The notes under the pieces: generated by a model | The model's database searches: none | What the model was told of the DNA's origin: nothing | What the model saw: only the letters and a program-made list of their open reading frames with translations | In this document: one piece after another, positions 1 through 5,493 of the stretch | Numbering within the stretch: position 1 is the first letter of the stretch | Layout of the letters: every line of letters starts with the position of its first letter | Origin: Hyphomicrobiales bacterium | GTDB lineage: Bacteria; Pseudomonadota; Alphaproteobacteria; Rhizobiales; Xanthobacteraceae | Reading direction: 5' to 3' | Assembly (NCBI GenBank): GCA_026400425.1 | Contig: JAPLPC010000418.1 | Span: forward strand, 1-15,239 | DNA: 15,239 bases | Translations under genes and position numbers: made by a program

Positions 1-295
1 CGAAATCTTCCATCTTCACCTTGGCTTCGGCTGCGATGCGCTCGGCATCTTCCTTGGCAGAGGTGATGATGTCCTGCGCTTCGCGTTCCGCCGAAGCATG
101 ACGCTTCTTGTAATCCGCGAGGAGCGCTGCGGCCTCATCGCGCAGGCGACGAGCATCGTCGAGATCCTGCTTGATACGGTCGCGGCGATGATCGAGCGCC
201 TTCAGGATGGTGCGATGGACGCCCATATACCCGAATACGCCGAGCAGGAGGAAGAACGCGACGGCTACCCAGAATTCAGCTTGCAAACCGAACAT
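1..295 (-). CDS. atpF: F0F1 ATP synthase subunit b (partial, C-terminus outside window)
   Basis: Subunit b of the membrane F0 sector, half of the peripheral stalk that holds the F1 head against rotation. The protein starts MFGLQAEFWVAVAFF at the ATG whose complement is at 293-295. One hydrophobic membrane helix (about residues 5-25) is followed by a long charged alanine/glutamate/lysine-rich helix typical of the stator stalk. The reading frame is open to base 1, so about the last third to half of the protein lies outside the window. Only three bases separate this start from the stop of the upstream b' gene, so the two are very probably translationally coupled. Two different b-type genes in tandem (b' and b) is the usual arrangement in alphaproteobacteria and photosynthetic bacteria, which form a b/b' heterodimer. 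Confidence 0.95.
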   Translation of the reverse strand, partial: MFGLQAEFWVAVAFFLLLGVFGYMGVHRTILKALDHRRDRIKQDLDDARRLRDEAAALLADYKKRHASAEREAQDIITSAKEDAERIAAEAKVKMEDF

Positions 296-298
296 CGT

Positions 299-862
299 TT
301 ATCCTTTCAGCGACGCGTCGAGCGCGGCGTTGACGGCGGACGCATCCGGCGTGATGCCGGTGAGACGTTCGACGATCGCAGACGCCGTATCCGAAGCGAT
401 GCCACGGACATTGCTCATCGCCGCCGTGCGAGTCGCGGCGATGGTCTGTTCTGCCGATGCGAGCTTGGCGTTGAGGCTCTCTTCGAGCCTGGCCTTGGCC
501 GCGTCCTGATCCGCATTGAGCTTCTCACGGACTTCGCTGGCCATGGTCTGCGCCTTGGCGCGGGCATTGGCGAGTTCGGTTTCGTAAGCCTTCAAGGCGG
601 CGTCGGAATCAGCCTTCAGCTTGGCAGCTTCAGCCAGGTCGTTGTCGAGAACCTGCTTGCGGGCAGCGAGAATGCCACCGACGCGCGGCAGGGCCAAACG
701 CGAGACGATCAGATAGAGCAAGCCGAATGCGATCGCGAGCGACACCAGCTGTGAAGCGAAAGTGCTGCTCTCGAACGGGGGAAAGGCTGCCTTGTGCCCA
801 CCATCAGCCGCTGTATGGGCACCGGTTGCGTGGGCGGCAGATTTGCTCTGACCTTCAGCCAC
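299..862 (-). CDS. atpF2: F0F1 ATP synthase subunit b'
   Basis: Second stator-stalk subunit (b') of the F0 sector, partner of subunit b. It is 187 residues long, with a polar His/Ala-rich N-terminal tail of about 35 residues, one membrane helix (about 37-57), then a long Ala/Lys/Glu-rich amphipathic helix forming the stalk. The start is GTG (complement at 860-862), chosen because an AAGGAG ribosome-binding site sits seven bases upstream and because it gives the extended N-terminal tail seen in alphaproteobacterial b' subunits. It lies 68 bp downstream of atpE, and that spacer carries a strong GC-rich hairpin. The stop is three bases from the atpF start. No irregularity is seen in the frame. 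Confidence 0.95.
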   Translation of the reverse strand: MAEGQSKSAAHATGAHTAADGGHKAAFPPFESSTFASQLVSLAIAFGLLYLIVSRLALPRVGGILAARKQVLDNDLAEAAKLKADSDAALKAYETELANARAKAQTMASEVREKLNADQDAAKARLEESLNAKLASAEQTIAATRTAAMSNVRGIASDTASAIVERLTGITPDASAVNAALDASLKG

Positions 863-885
863 AGCAGTCTCCTTGTCGATCGAAT

Positions 886-912
886 GCGCGCCTCCGGGGA
901 TCGGAAGCGCGC
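886..912 (-). other. Intercistronic hairpin between atpE and atpF2
   Basis: Arms GCGCGC (886-891) and GCGCGC (907-912) extend inward through one G.U pair in the RNA and four further pairs (893-896 with 902-905), leaving a five-base loop. No U-run follows on the minus strand, so it is not a classical intrinsic terminator. It begins 19 bases after the atpE stop codon. Its position suggests partial termination or protection of an atpE-containing mRNA end, which would fit the need for many more c subunits than b subunits. That role is inference. Confidence 0.55.
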
Positions 913-930
913 AGTCTGATCAGGTTCAGC

Positions 931-1158
931 TTAGACGGCGAACAGCAGCAGCAGGGCGATCAGCAGCGAGAAGATGCCGAGCGCTTCAGTCACGGCGAAG
1001 CCGAAGATCAGGTTGGCGAACTGGCCCTGCGAGGCCGAGGGATTGCGCAGCGCGCCGTTCAGGAACTGCGAGAAGATCATGCCGACGCCGATGCCTGCGC
1101 CGCCCATGCCGAGGCAAGCGATACCGGCGCCGATGTACTTAGCTGCGATGGGATCCAT
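931..1158 (-). CDS. atpE: F0F1 ATP synthase subunit c
   Basis: Proteolipid subunit that forms the rotating c-ring and carries protons across the membrane. It has 75 residues in a two-helix hairpin. Helix 1 (about 8-30) carries the glycine-rich packing pattern (GMGGAGIGVG). The polar loop has RNP at 38-40, matching the R-Q/N-P loop that contacts F1. Helix 2 (about 48-73) carries the proton-binding carboxylate as Glu58 in FAVTEALGIF. There are no extra sodium-binding residues obvious to me, so proton coupling is expected. The start is ATG at 1158 with a very strong ribosome-binding site (AAGGAG) eight bases upstream, in keeping with the high amounts of c needed. Confidence 0.97.
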   Translation of the reverse strand: MDPIAAKYIGAGIACLGMGGAGIGVGMIFSQFLNGALRNPSASQGQFANLIFGFAVTEALGIFSLLIALLLLFAV

Positions 1159-1171
1159 GGTAAAACTCCTT

Positions 1172-1189
1172 CTTGGATTGCTTGGATTG
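1172..1189 (-). repeat. 9-bp tandem duplication in the atpE leader
   Basis: CTTGGATTG occurs twice in direct succession on the plus strand (CAATCCAAG twice in the mRNA), ending just upstream of the atpE ribosome-binding site. It leaves an unstructured A/C-rich leader in front of atpE. An effect on translation of the c subunit is possible but not shown. Confidence 0.6.
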
Positions 1190-1233
1190 GTAGATTTGAG
1201 AAAGGCGGTTGAGGGTGGATTTCGCGCCCGGTT

Positions 1234-1983
1234 TTAGTGGCCGGGGTGAAGGGCGTCGTTGAGATAAATGCAGGTCAGGATCGTGAACACATAGGCCTGC
1301 AGGAAAGCAACGAGCAGTTCGAGGCCGGTCAGCGCCGTGGTCATGGCCAGCGGCAGCAGCGCGCCGGCAGCGCCGACGGCACCGAGCGCCGAGAGCGAGG
1401 TCACGAAGCCCGCGAACACCTTCAGGGTGATGTGGCCGGCCAGCATGTTCGCGAACAGACGCACCGAATGCGAAACCGGACGGGACAGGAAGGAAATGAC
1501 TTCGATCACCATGATCAGCGGCAGGATATAGATGGGAATGCCGTGCGGGACGAAGAGTTTGAAGAACTTCAGGCCGTTCTTGTAGATGCCGTAGATGAAC
1601 ACCGTAAGGAACACCAGCAGCGCCAGCGCGACCGTGACGATCAGATGGCTGGTGGTGGTGAAGGTGTAGGGGATGATACCGATCATGTTCGCGGTAAGGA
1701 TGAACATGAAGAGCGAGAAGACGAGCGGGAAGAACCGCATGCCTTCTTCGCCGATGCTGCTTTTCAGCGTATTGGCGACGAATTCGTAGGACAGTTCCGC
1801 CATCGACTGGAAGCGGTTCGGGATCAGATGACGACCGGCGCTGCCGCCGAGCATCAGCACCGAAATCACGGCGACGGCGGCAAACATATAGGCCGAGGAA
1901 TTGGTGAAAGCGATTTCCTGGTTGCCGATGTGGCCCAGGGTGAAGATCTTCTGGATCTCAAATTGGTGGATCGGATCGGCCAT
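1234..1983 (-). CDS. atpB: F0F1 ATP synthase subunit a
   Basis: Stator subunit a, which forms the two proton half-channels next to the c-ring. It is 249 residues long with five to six membrane helices. The essential arginine is visible as Arg175 in SHSVRLFANMLAGH, and the conserved glutamine of the last helix as Gln229 in LLVAFLQAYVFT; these correspond to Arg210 and Gln252 of the E. coli protein. The length is normal for alphaproteobacteria. The start ATG at 1983 has only a weak ribosome-binding site (GAGCTGG). It lies 143 bp downstream of atpI, with several small hairpins in that spacer, and 75 bp upstream of atpE. Confidence 0.97.
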   Translation of the reverse strand: MADPIHQFEIQKIFTLGHIGNQEIAFTNSSAYMFAAVAVISVLMLGGSAGRHLIPNRFQSMAELSYEFVANTLKSSIGEEGMRFFPLVFSLFMFILTANMIGIIPYTFTTTSHLIVTVALALLVFLTVFIYGIYKNGLKFFKLFVPHGIPIYILPLIMVIEVISFLSRPVSHSVRLFANMLAGHITLKVFAGFVTSLSALGAVGAAGALLPLAMTTALTGLELLVAFLQAYVFTILTCIYLNDALHPGH

Positions 1984-2004
1984 CCAGCTCGGTCTTTCAT
2001 CTCA

Positions 2005-2041
2005 GCCGGACAATCCGGCGTTTCCCCGCCGGGACCCCGGC
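2005..2041 (-). other. Two small GC-rich hairpins upstream of atpB
   Basis: GCCGGA-CAA-TCCGGC (2005-2019) is a perfect six-base inverted repeat, and GCCGGGACCCCGGC (2028-2041) is a second one directly beside it. They lie 22-58 bases upstream of the atpB start in the atpI-atpB spacer. They may structure the atpB leader; no terminator-like U-run follows. Confidence 0.4.
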
Positions 2042-2097
2042 AATCGATCAGTTGCGCAAGACGCGCGCGAAATACGTATCTGCGCCGAAACGCAGCA

Positions 2098-2133
2098 GGC
2101 CTAGACATGACGCCCAGACCTGAAGTCTAGGCC
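2098..2133 (-). other. Hairpin overlapping the atpI stop codon
   Basis: GGCCTAGAC (2098-2106) and GTCTAGGCC (2125-2133) form a perfect nine-base inverted repeat with an 18-base loop. The atpI stop codon TAG lies within the right arm (complement at 2127-2129). Terminating ribosomes would melt it. It could serve as an mRNA processing or attenuation point between atpI and the structural F0 genes; that is inference. Confidence 0.5.
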
Positions 2134-2501
2134 TTCTTGCCGACGCCGGCCGACCGCATCACGTTCATCACGCCGGCGGTGAAGCCCAGCAGCATGAAGA
2201 CGATCAACCCCCAGGGGGATGTCGATAGCAGACGATCGAAGACCCAGCCCAGGATCGTCCCGACGACGACACCAGCGACCAGTTCCGACGAGAGGCGGAG
2301 GCCCACGGCCATGGCCGAAGCCCTGGACTGTGCACTTCCGCTTTCATGATCGGACTGATCGGCCTGCAATTTGCGATCGCCCAAGGTTTTGGACAATCGC
2401 GCGTTGAGGCTTCCAAGCCGTGCGGAAAGCGCGGCCTCATCGGGGTCCGGTGAGCTGCCTCTTCCGTGGTCGCTGCTATTGTTTCCTGTGCCGTCACTCA
2501 T
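2127..2501 (-). CDS. atpI: AtpI/AtpZ-family F0F1 ATP synthase accessory protein
   Basis: Small membrane protein encoded first in many F0 operons, thought to assist c-ring assembly or magnesium supply; it is not part of the finished enzyme. It has 124 residues: a polar N-terminal half of about 65 residues rich in Ser, Asp and Arg, then two membrane helices (about 72-92 and 95-115) with GVVVGTILGWVFDRLL and a short polar turn, ending in Lys-Lys-Ala. This matches the AtpZ/AtpI pattern of alphaproteobacteria. The start is ATG at 2501; the ribosome-binding site is weak (GGGTGTCGGA region), as expected for a protein needed in low amounts. A sigma70-type promoter lies about 70 bases upstream. Confidence 0.88.
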   Translation of the reverse strand: MSDGTGNNSSDHGRGSSPDPDEAALSARLGSLNARLSKTLGDRKLQADQSDHESGSAQSRASAMAVGLRLSSELVAGVVVGTILGWVFDRLLSTSPWGLIVFMLLGFTAGVMNVMRSAGVGKKA

Positions 2502-2569
2502 ATTCCGACACCCGAAAAACGCTGCAATTTCCGGAAAATAACGCCCCGTCGCCCTCTAAAGCCGCGCGG

Positions 2570-2598
2570 ACCATACTTAGCGCGTTCTGCCAAGTCAA
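2570..2598 (-). promoter_or_regulatory. Sigma70-type promoter of the atpI-B-E-F2-F operon
   Basis: On the minus strand TTGACT (complement of 2593-2598) is followed after exactly 17 bases by TATGGT (complement of 2570-2575). The -35 box matches five of six consensus bases and the -10 box four of six. Transcription would start near 2562-2563, giving a leader of about 60 bases to the atpI start at 2501. Confidence 0.65.
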
Positions 2599-2786
2599 GA
2601 TTCGCTGATCGTTGTTTAGTGCTTTGATTCGCTTGATTTTATTGGCGAAATTGAATTGCGCTGCGCGCCGGTGACGCAGTGCGGTGGAGTCTTTCAACAT
2701 GATCTGAAACGGGATGGCACACCTCTGTGTCGAACCGCCCTCTTGCATGCCGCCGCACTCGGTCGGTTGCACATGCCCGGCCGCTC

Positions 2787-2868
2787 TGTAGGGTGGGGCC
2801 CGCGAAGCGTGCCCACCATCGATGACCGCGGTGGGCACGGCGCAGCAGCGCCTTTGCCCACCCCACAG
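2787..2868. repeat. Palindromic intergenic repeat, GTAGGGTGGG family, copy 1
   Basis: An imperfect inverted repeat. The left arm begins TGTAGGGTGGGG and ends GCGTGCCCACC; the right arm begins GGTGGGCACG and ends TTTGCCCACCCCACA. A second copy with near-perfect arms lies at 11805-11885. The element looks like the small mobile palindromes (REP/RPE-like) of Bradyrhizobiaceae. It ends 16 bases before the start codon of the isomerase gene. Confidence 0.8.
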
Positions 2869-2884
2869 ATTGCCGGGAGCCTTT

Positions 2885-3507
2885 ATGTCGCGACAGATCG
2901 ACTACTATTTCTCGCTGCCCTCGCCATGGGCCTATATCGGCCATAAGCTCTTCATGGACGTGGTGAAAAGCCACGGTCTGAGGGTCAATTACAAGCCGGT
3001 GTTCCTGGGCGAACTGTTCGCTGAAACCGGCGGTACGCCGCTCGGCAAGCGCCACCCGGTGCGGCAGCGTTATCGTTTCCTGGAACTGCAGCGCTGGCGC
3101 GAGAAGCGCGGACTCAATTTCAAGCTGCAGCCCAAGAATTGGCCGTTCGACGGCCGGCTTGCCGATGGCACCGTGATCGCGGCGCTCGAAGCCGGGCTGG
3201 ATCCCGATGCACATTCCTGCGCCTGGCTTTTGCGGCGTCGTGGGAGAAGGAAGAGAATCTGGCGGATGCAGCGGTTCTGACCCGGCTTGCCGACGAGGCG
3301 GGGCTGCCCGGCAAGCAACTGGTCGAACGCTCGCCCTCGGCTGAGATCACCGCGAAATACGAACAGAACCAGAAGGACGCCCAGGCGGGAGACGTGTTCG
3401 GCTCGCCGGCCTATGTGTTGAACGGCGAAGTGTTCTGGGGCCAGGATCGGATCGAACTTCTCGACGACGCGTTGAAGTCGGGACGTCCGGCGTTCAAACA
3501 GCCGTAG
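2885..3507 (+). pseudogene. 2-hydroxychromene-2-carboxylate isomerase / DsbA-family protein, frameshifted
   Basis: GSH-dependent isomerase of the kappa-class GST/DsbA thioredoxin fold (NahD-like). The start is ATG 2885 after a GGGAGC ribosome-binding site. The first frame gives IDYYFSLPSPWAYIG with the catalytic-type serine at Ser13, then a normal protein up to EAGLDPDA near residue 109, after which it turns to arginine-rich nonsense and stops at 3280. The other frame picks up at once with FLRLAFAASWEKEENLADA and keeps the family C-terminus, including the cis-proline loop VFGSPAYV and FWGQDRIELLDDAL, stopping at 3507. The break falls in GATGCACATTC (3206-3216): removing one CA of the CACA pair (3210-3213) restores a continuous 206-residue protein of the usual family length. 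This is either a true slippage mutation or a sequencing error. The exact substrate is unknown. Confidence 0.85.
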
Positions 3508-3512
3508 TTTCT

Positions 3513-3560
3513 TCACCTCTCCCCTGCAGCGAAGCTTTGCTTCGCGCCGGGGAGAGGTGA
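3513..3560. repeat. Double-stem palindromic repeat downstream of the isomerase gene
   Basis: Outer arms TCACCTCTCCCC (3513-3524) and GGGGAGAGGTGA (3549-3560) are a perfect 12-base inverted repeat. An inner perfect stem GCGAAGC-TTT-GCTTCGC lies at 3529-3545. It starts six bases after the isomerase stop. It probably doubles as a transcript-end hairpin; the CTCTCCCC...GGGGAGAG type recurs in Bradyrhizobiaceae genomes, to my recollection. Confidence 0.8.
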
Positions 3561-3592
3561 TCAGAGCGTGACCGCGCTGATGGAGCATCGCT

Positions 3593-4093
3593 ATGCGAAT
3601 TGTAGTTGGGCGCGCGTTTTCGCTTTCGAGCGCTGTCCTGATCGTCTCGCTCGGGATCGTCAGCGCTTCGGCCGAATCTGTGCACGATGGCGAGAACGGC
3701 CGCTACACATTGTCGGCGGTGAAAGACGGTATTGTCCGTCTCGATACGCGCACTGGCGCCGTCTCGGCTTGCACAGATAGCGGTAACGGCTGGGCCTGCC
3801 GCGTGGTGCCCGACGAATGGGCGGCGCTCGATGCCGAAATCGGTCGGCTGCAGGGCGAGAACGAAGCGTTGAAGGCGCGGCTTGCTGCCAACGCTTCGCC
3901 GTCCGACAAGACTGCCGGGGCGCTCCAGCAGCCGAACAAGGACGGCGAACGCAAAATCGAAATCCCCAAGATCGAGATACCCTTGCCAAGCGATCGCGAC
4001 CTGGATCGCGTGATGAATAGCGTCGAGCGCACGTGGCGGCGGCTGGTCGATATGGCGCACCGGCTGCAGCGCGACTCGGGCAGCGGAAACTAG
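3593..4093 (+). CDS. Exported coiled-coil protein of unknown function
   Basis: 166-residue protein that I cannot assign to a named family. The N-terminus has a clear Sec signal peptide: Arg at 2 and 7, a hydrophobic core at about 9-23, then SASAES with probable cleavage after Ala27, so it acts in the periplasm or envelope. A small beta-rich section follows (YTLSAVKDGIVRLDTRTG, about 38-55) with two cysteines in SACTDSGNGWAC (about 59-69) that could form a disulfide. A predicted coiled coil comes next (about 77-97, with Glu/Leu/Arg heptads), then a Pro/Ile/Glu-rich linker with two IEIP repeats, and a final basic amphipathic helix. The start ATG 3593 has GGAG nine bases upstream. It lies just after a palindromic repeat. 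Similar exported coiled-coil proteins are common in Rhizobiales but uncharacterised. Confidence 0.8.
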   Translation: MRIVVGRAFSLSSAVLIVSLGIVSASAESVHDGENGRYTLSAVKDGIVRLDTRTGAVSACTDSGNGWACRVVPDEWAALDAEIGRLQGENEALKARLAANASPSDKTAGALQQPNKDGERKIEIPKIEIPLPSDRDLDRVMNSVERTWRRLVDMAHRLQRDSGSGN

Positions 4094-4098
4094 CGCGA

Positions 4099-4117
4099 CG
4101 CCTCGTCTCAGGAGGCG
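4099..4117 (+). terminator. Possible weak terminator hairpin after the exported coiled-coil gene
   Basis: CGCCTC (4099-4104) pairs with GAGGCG (4112-4117) around a seven-base loop, six bases after the stop codon at 4091-4093. No T-run follows, so efficient termination is doubtful. Confidence 0.35.
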
Positions 4118-4160
4118 CGATCGTTATCGCTGATGTTTGATAGTTCCGTGGTGTTTTTTC

Positions 4161-4185
4161 GGAACGTGGTCCTGATCGGGTCGTT
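4161..4185 (+). promoter_or_regulatory. EcfG-type general stress response promoter
   Basis: GGAAC (4161-4165) and CGTT (4182-4185) are separated by exactly 16 bases, matching the alphaproteobacterial EcfG (PhyR/NepR-controlled sigma) consensus GGAAC-N16/17-CGTT. The start of transcription would be near 4192, about 29 bases before the ATG at 4221. The -35 box is also the right arm of an inverted repeat GTTCCG (4143-4148)/CGGAAC (4160-4165). Confidence 0.7.
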
Positions 4186-4220
4186 GCTATCACAGGCATC
4201 ACGACACACAGTGAGGACAT

Positions 4221-4526
4221 ATGAAAAAGACAATTATCGCAACGACGCTCGCACTTGCTCTCTCAACCACCTTCGCCGCCGCGCAGACCAGTGCGACCAC
4301 CCCATCCGGATCGTCGATGAACAAGACCGACGGTGCATCGAAAGATGCGAACCATGGCGCTGCGAATAAGAGCGGCATGACGACGGGGTCGTCCCCCGGC
4401 AAGATGGCCCCGGGCGCGGGTGCTGCCGGTGCCGGGAACAACGGCAACTCGATGAGCGGCAGCAATAGCTCTGCCAATCCAAGCAACTCGGCTGGAAGCG
4501 GCTCAGGCTCGGCTGGTGCGCGCTGA
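4221..4526 (+). CDS. Small secreted Ser/Gly/Asn/Ala-rich protein, probably stress-induced
   Basis: 101-residue protein of unknown function. Residues 1-21 form a textbook Sec signal peptide: Lys2-Lys3, a hydrophobic core, and cleavage after FAAA-type residues just before Gln22. The mature part, about 80 residues, has no hydrophobic core or cysteines and is made almost wholly of Ser, Gly, Ala, Asn, Thr and Met, so it is likely disordered in the periplasm or outside the cell. The start ATG is preceded by GAGG at a good distance. An EcfG-type promoter lies directly upstream and an intrinsic terminator directly downstream, so this is probably a single-gene transcript of the general stress regulon. 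The expression claim is inference from the promoter; no function can be assigned. Confidence 0.82.
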   Translation: MKKTIIATTLALALSTTFAAAQTSATTPSGSSMNKTDGASKDANHGAANKSGMTTGSSPGKMAPGAGAAGAGNNGNSMSGSNSSANPSNSAGSGSGSAGAR

Positions 4527-4540
4527 TTGATATCGAAAAC

Positions 4541-4568
4541 GGGCCTCGGCGAAAGCCGGAGCCCTTTT
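4541..4568 (+). terminator. Intrinsic terminator of the Ser/Gly/Asn-rich gene
   Basis: GGGCCTCGGC (4541-4550), the tetraloop GAAA, and GCCGGAGCCC (4555-4564) form a ten-position stem with one mismatch and one G.U pair, followed by TTTT at 4565-4568. It lies 15 bases after the stop codon. Confidence 0.8.
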
Positions 4569-4599
4569 ATATCCGACTGCTGACGACCGGCTGCTCGTT

Positions 4600-4779
4600 T
4601 TATTTCTTCGGTTCCAGGCCGATATCTTTCCCATCACCATGGATACGTTCGCGATCCGCCTGATCGGTCTCAGCAGCGTCCTTGACGACGGCGTTCGCCA
4701 TCTCGCGGGCCTCGTCCTTCCCAGGCTCCCCGTGCAGATCGCGTGAGCTTGGAACGTCTTTTGGTCCTGGTGACGGCAT
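4600..4779 (-). CDS. Small charged protein of unknown function (59 residues)
   Basis: The start is placed at ATG 4779 because a strong GGGAGGA ribosome-binding site lies a few bases upstream on the minus strand; the longer frame to 4818 has no such support. The protein opens MPSPGPKDVPSS, is rich in Asp, Glu, Lys and Ala, and contains a helical acidic stretch (DEAREMANAVVKDAAE) followed by DGKDIGLEPKK. It has no signal peptide or membrane segment, so it should be cytosolic. It resembles the many small, hydrophilic, stress-associated proteins of Rhizobiales, but I recognise no named family. A candidate EcfG-type promoter (TGAAC-N16-CGTT, 4807-4831) lies upstream, divergent from the YjbQ gene. 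It faces the Ser/Gly/Asn-rich gene tail to tail. Confidence 0.62.
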   Translation of the reverse strand: MPSPGPKDVPSSRDLHGEPGKDEAREMANAVVKDAAETDQADRERIHGDGKDIGLEPKK

Positions 4780-4804
4780 GGTGTCCTCCCGTTGCATTGA
4801 CGAT

Positions 4805-4831
4805 GGAACGCGTTGCACGCAACTTGGTTCA
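4805..4831. promoter_or_regulatory. Candidate overlapping divergent EcfG-type promoters
   Basis: On the plus strand GGAAC (4805-4809) and GGTT (4826-4829) are 16 bases apart; on the minus strand TGAAC (complement of 4827-4831) and CGTT (complement of 4807-4810) are also 16 bases apart. Each has one mismatch to the GGAAC/CGTT consensus. The segment is itself nearly palindromic, with GTTGC-AC-GCAAC at its centre. The minus-strand start would give a leader of about 20 bases to the small gene at 4779. Confidence 0.4.
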
Positions 4832-4886
4832 GGTTGATCCTATGCGAGAGTTGCTCCTGGAAAATGTCGCTGGCGACCAAGAGGGG

Positions 4887-5363
4887 ATGATGGCCTCAGC
4901 ACGAACGATCACTCGCAGCGCGCCCACCGTCGTGGCCGCCGATACGATTGCGACGTCAGTCATGCGCGTGCAGACCAGCCGCGCCGGTTTTGTCGATATC
5001 AGCAGCGACGTCACGAAATTCCTGGCGCAGATTGCTGCGCAGGAGGGCGCGCTGACCGTCTTCATCCGGCATACGTCGGCATCGCTCACAATCCAGGAAA
5101 ATGCCGATCCCTCGGTGCTGGTCGATCTCTTGGGCGTGCTGGATCGGCTGGCACCGCAAAGTTTCAACTGGACACATGACAGCGAAGGGCCGGACGACAT
5201 GCCGGCTCATGTCCGCACCATGCTGACGGCAACGTCGTTGCATGCTCCGGTGCTGGCGGGACGAATGGCGCTGGGAACCTGGCAGGCGATCTATCTGATC
5301 GAGCATCGGGCGCGGCCGCATAAGCGCGAAGTCGTGCTGCAGTTCGTCGGCAAGGCGGGATGA
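4887..5363 (+). CDS. YjbQ / UPF0047 family protein (secondary thiamine-phosphate synthase-type)
   Basis: Cytosolic enzyme of the YjbQ family; members show weak thiamine-phosphate synthase activity, but the physiological role is not settled. The family signature is complete: HTSAS at 62-66, ENADPS, HDSEGPDDMPAH at 97-108, and GTWQ at 130-133 followed by EHR with His140, which together form the metal- and ligand-binding histidine cluster. The start is placed at ATG 4887 (158 residues), with GAGGGG directly before it; ATG 4890 is equally possible. The open frame continues upstream to 4743, but that part does not resemble the family and overlaps the divergent small gene. About 25 residues precede the usual family start, so the true N-terminus may be shorter still. 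Confidence 0.88.
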   Translation: MMASARTITRSAPTVVAADTIATSVMRVQTSRAGFVDISSDVTKFLAQIAAQEGALTVFIRHTSASLTIQENADPSVLVDLLGVLDRLAPQSFNWTHDSEGPDDMPAHVRTMLTATSLHAPVLAGRMALGTWQAIYLIEHRARPHKREVVLQFVGKAG

Positions 5364-5366
5364 CGC

Positions 5367-5400
5367 TATGGTTCGAGACGCGCGCGCCTCACCATGAGGA
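5367..5400. repeat. Half copy of the TTCGAGACGCGC palindromic repeat
   Basis: TATGGTTCGAGACGCGC at 5367-5383 and CTCACCATGAGGA to 5400 match one arm of the full element at 12263-12375 (ATGGTTCGAGACGCGCGC...CATGAGGA). It sits immediately after the YjbQ stop codon. Only one arm is present here. Confidence 0.65.
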
Positions 5401-5440
5401 CGGTGGATCGCCTCGATCCAAAATTGCTCTCAGTGCATCG

Positions 5441-5473
5441 AAAAAGAAAGGGCCGCGGATTTCTCCGCGGCCC
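5441..5473 (-). terminator. Intrinsic terminator of the MFS transporter gene
   Basis: GGGCCGCGGA (5450-5459) and TCCGCGGCCC (5464-5473) form a perfect ten-base stem with a four-base loop. On the minus strand it is followed by TTTCTTTTT (complement of 5441-5449). It lies 20 bases after the transporter stop. On the plus strand it is followed by TTTG, so it may also stop transcripts from the YjbQ side. Confidence 0.88.
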
Positions 5474-5493
5474 TTTGTTCTTTGAGTTTGCGA

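Larger units (their letters stand above)
2502..2884. other. Intergenic region between atpI and the isomerase gene
   Basis: This 383-bp divergent gap holds the atp promoter (2570-2598), an A/T-richer stretch around 2600-2660, and a palindromic repeat element (2787-2868) just before the isomerase gene. The reading frames that cross it have no codon pattern or ribosome-binding sites that I can support as genes. Confidence 0.7.

Noticed and set aside
1237..2130. A 297-residue open frame opposite atpB
   Set aside because: It mirrors the atpB codons, with His/Glu/Gln-rich low-information sequence.
1..2501. Missing F1 genes (delta, alpha, gamma, beta, epsilon) as an anomaly
   Set aside because: Separate F0 and F1 operons are normal in alphaproteobacteria, so nothing unusual is implied.
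2822..2884. A start at 2822 for the isomerase
   Set aside because: The extra residues are translated from the right arm of a palindromic repeat; ATG 2885 has a ribosome-binding site and begins the family sequence.
2639..3214. A 191-residue minus-strand frame across the isomerase gene and repeat
   Set aside because: It is antisense to the conserved DsbA-fold sequence and partly made of repeat DNA.
4743..4886. A longer N-terminus for the YjbQ protein starting at 4743
   Set aside because: The added 48 residues do not match the family, have no good ribosome-binding site, and overlap the start of the divergent small gene.
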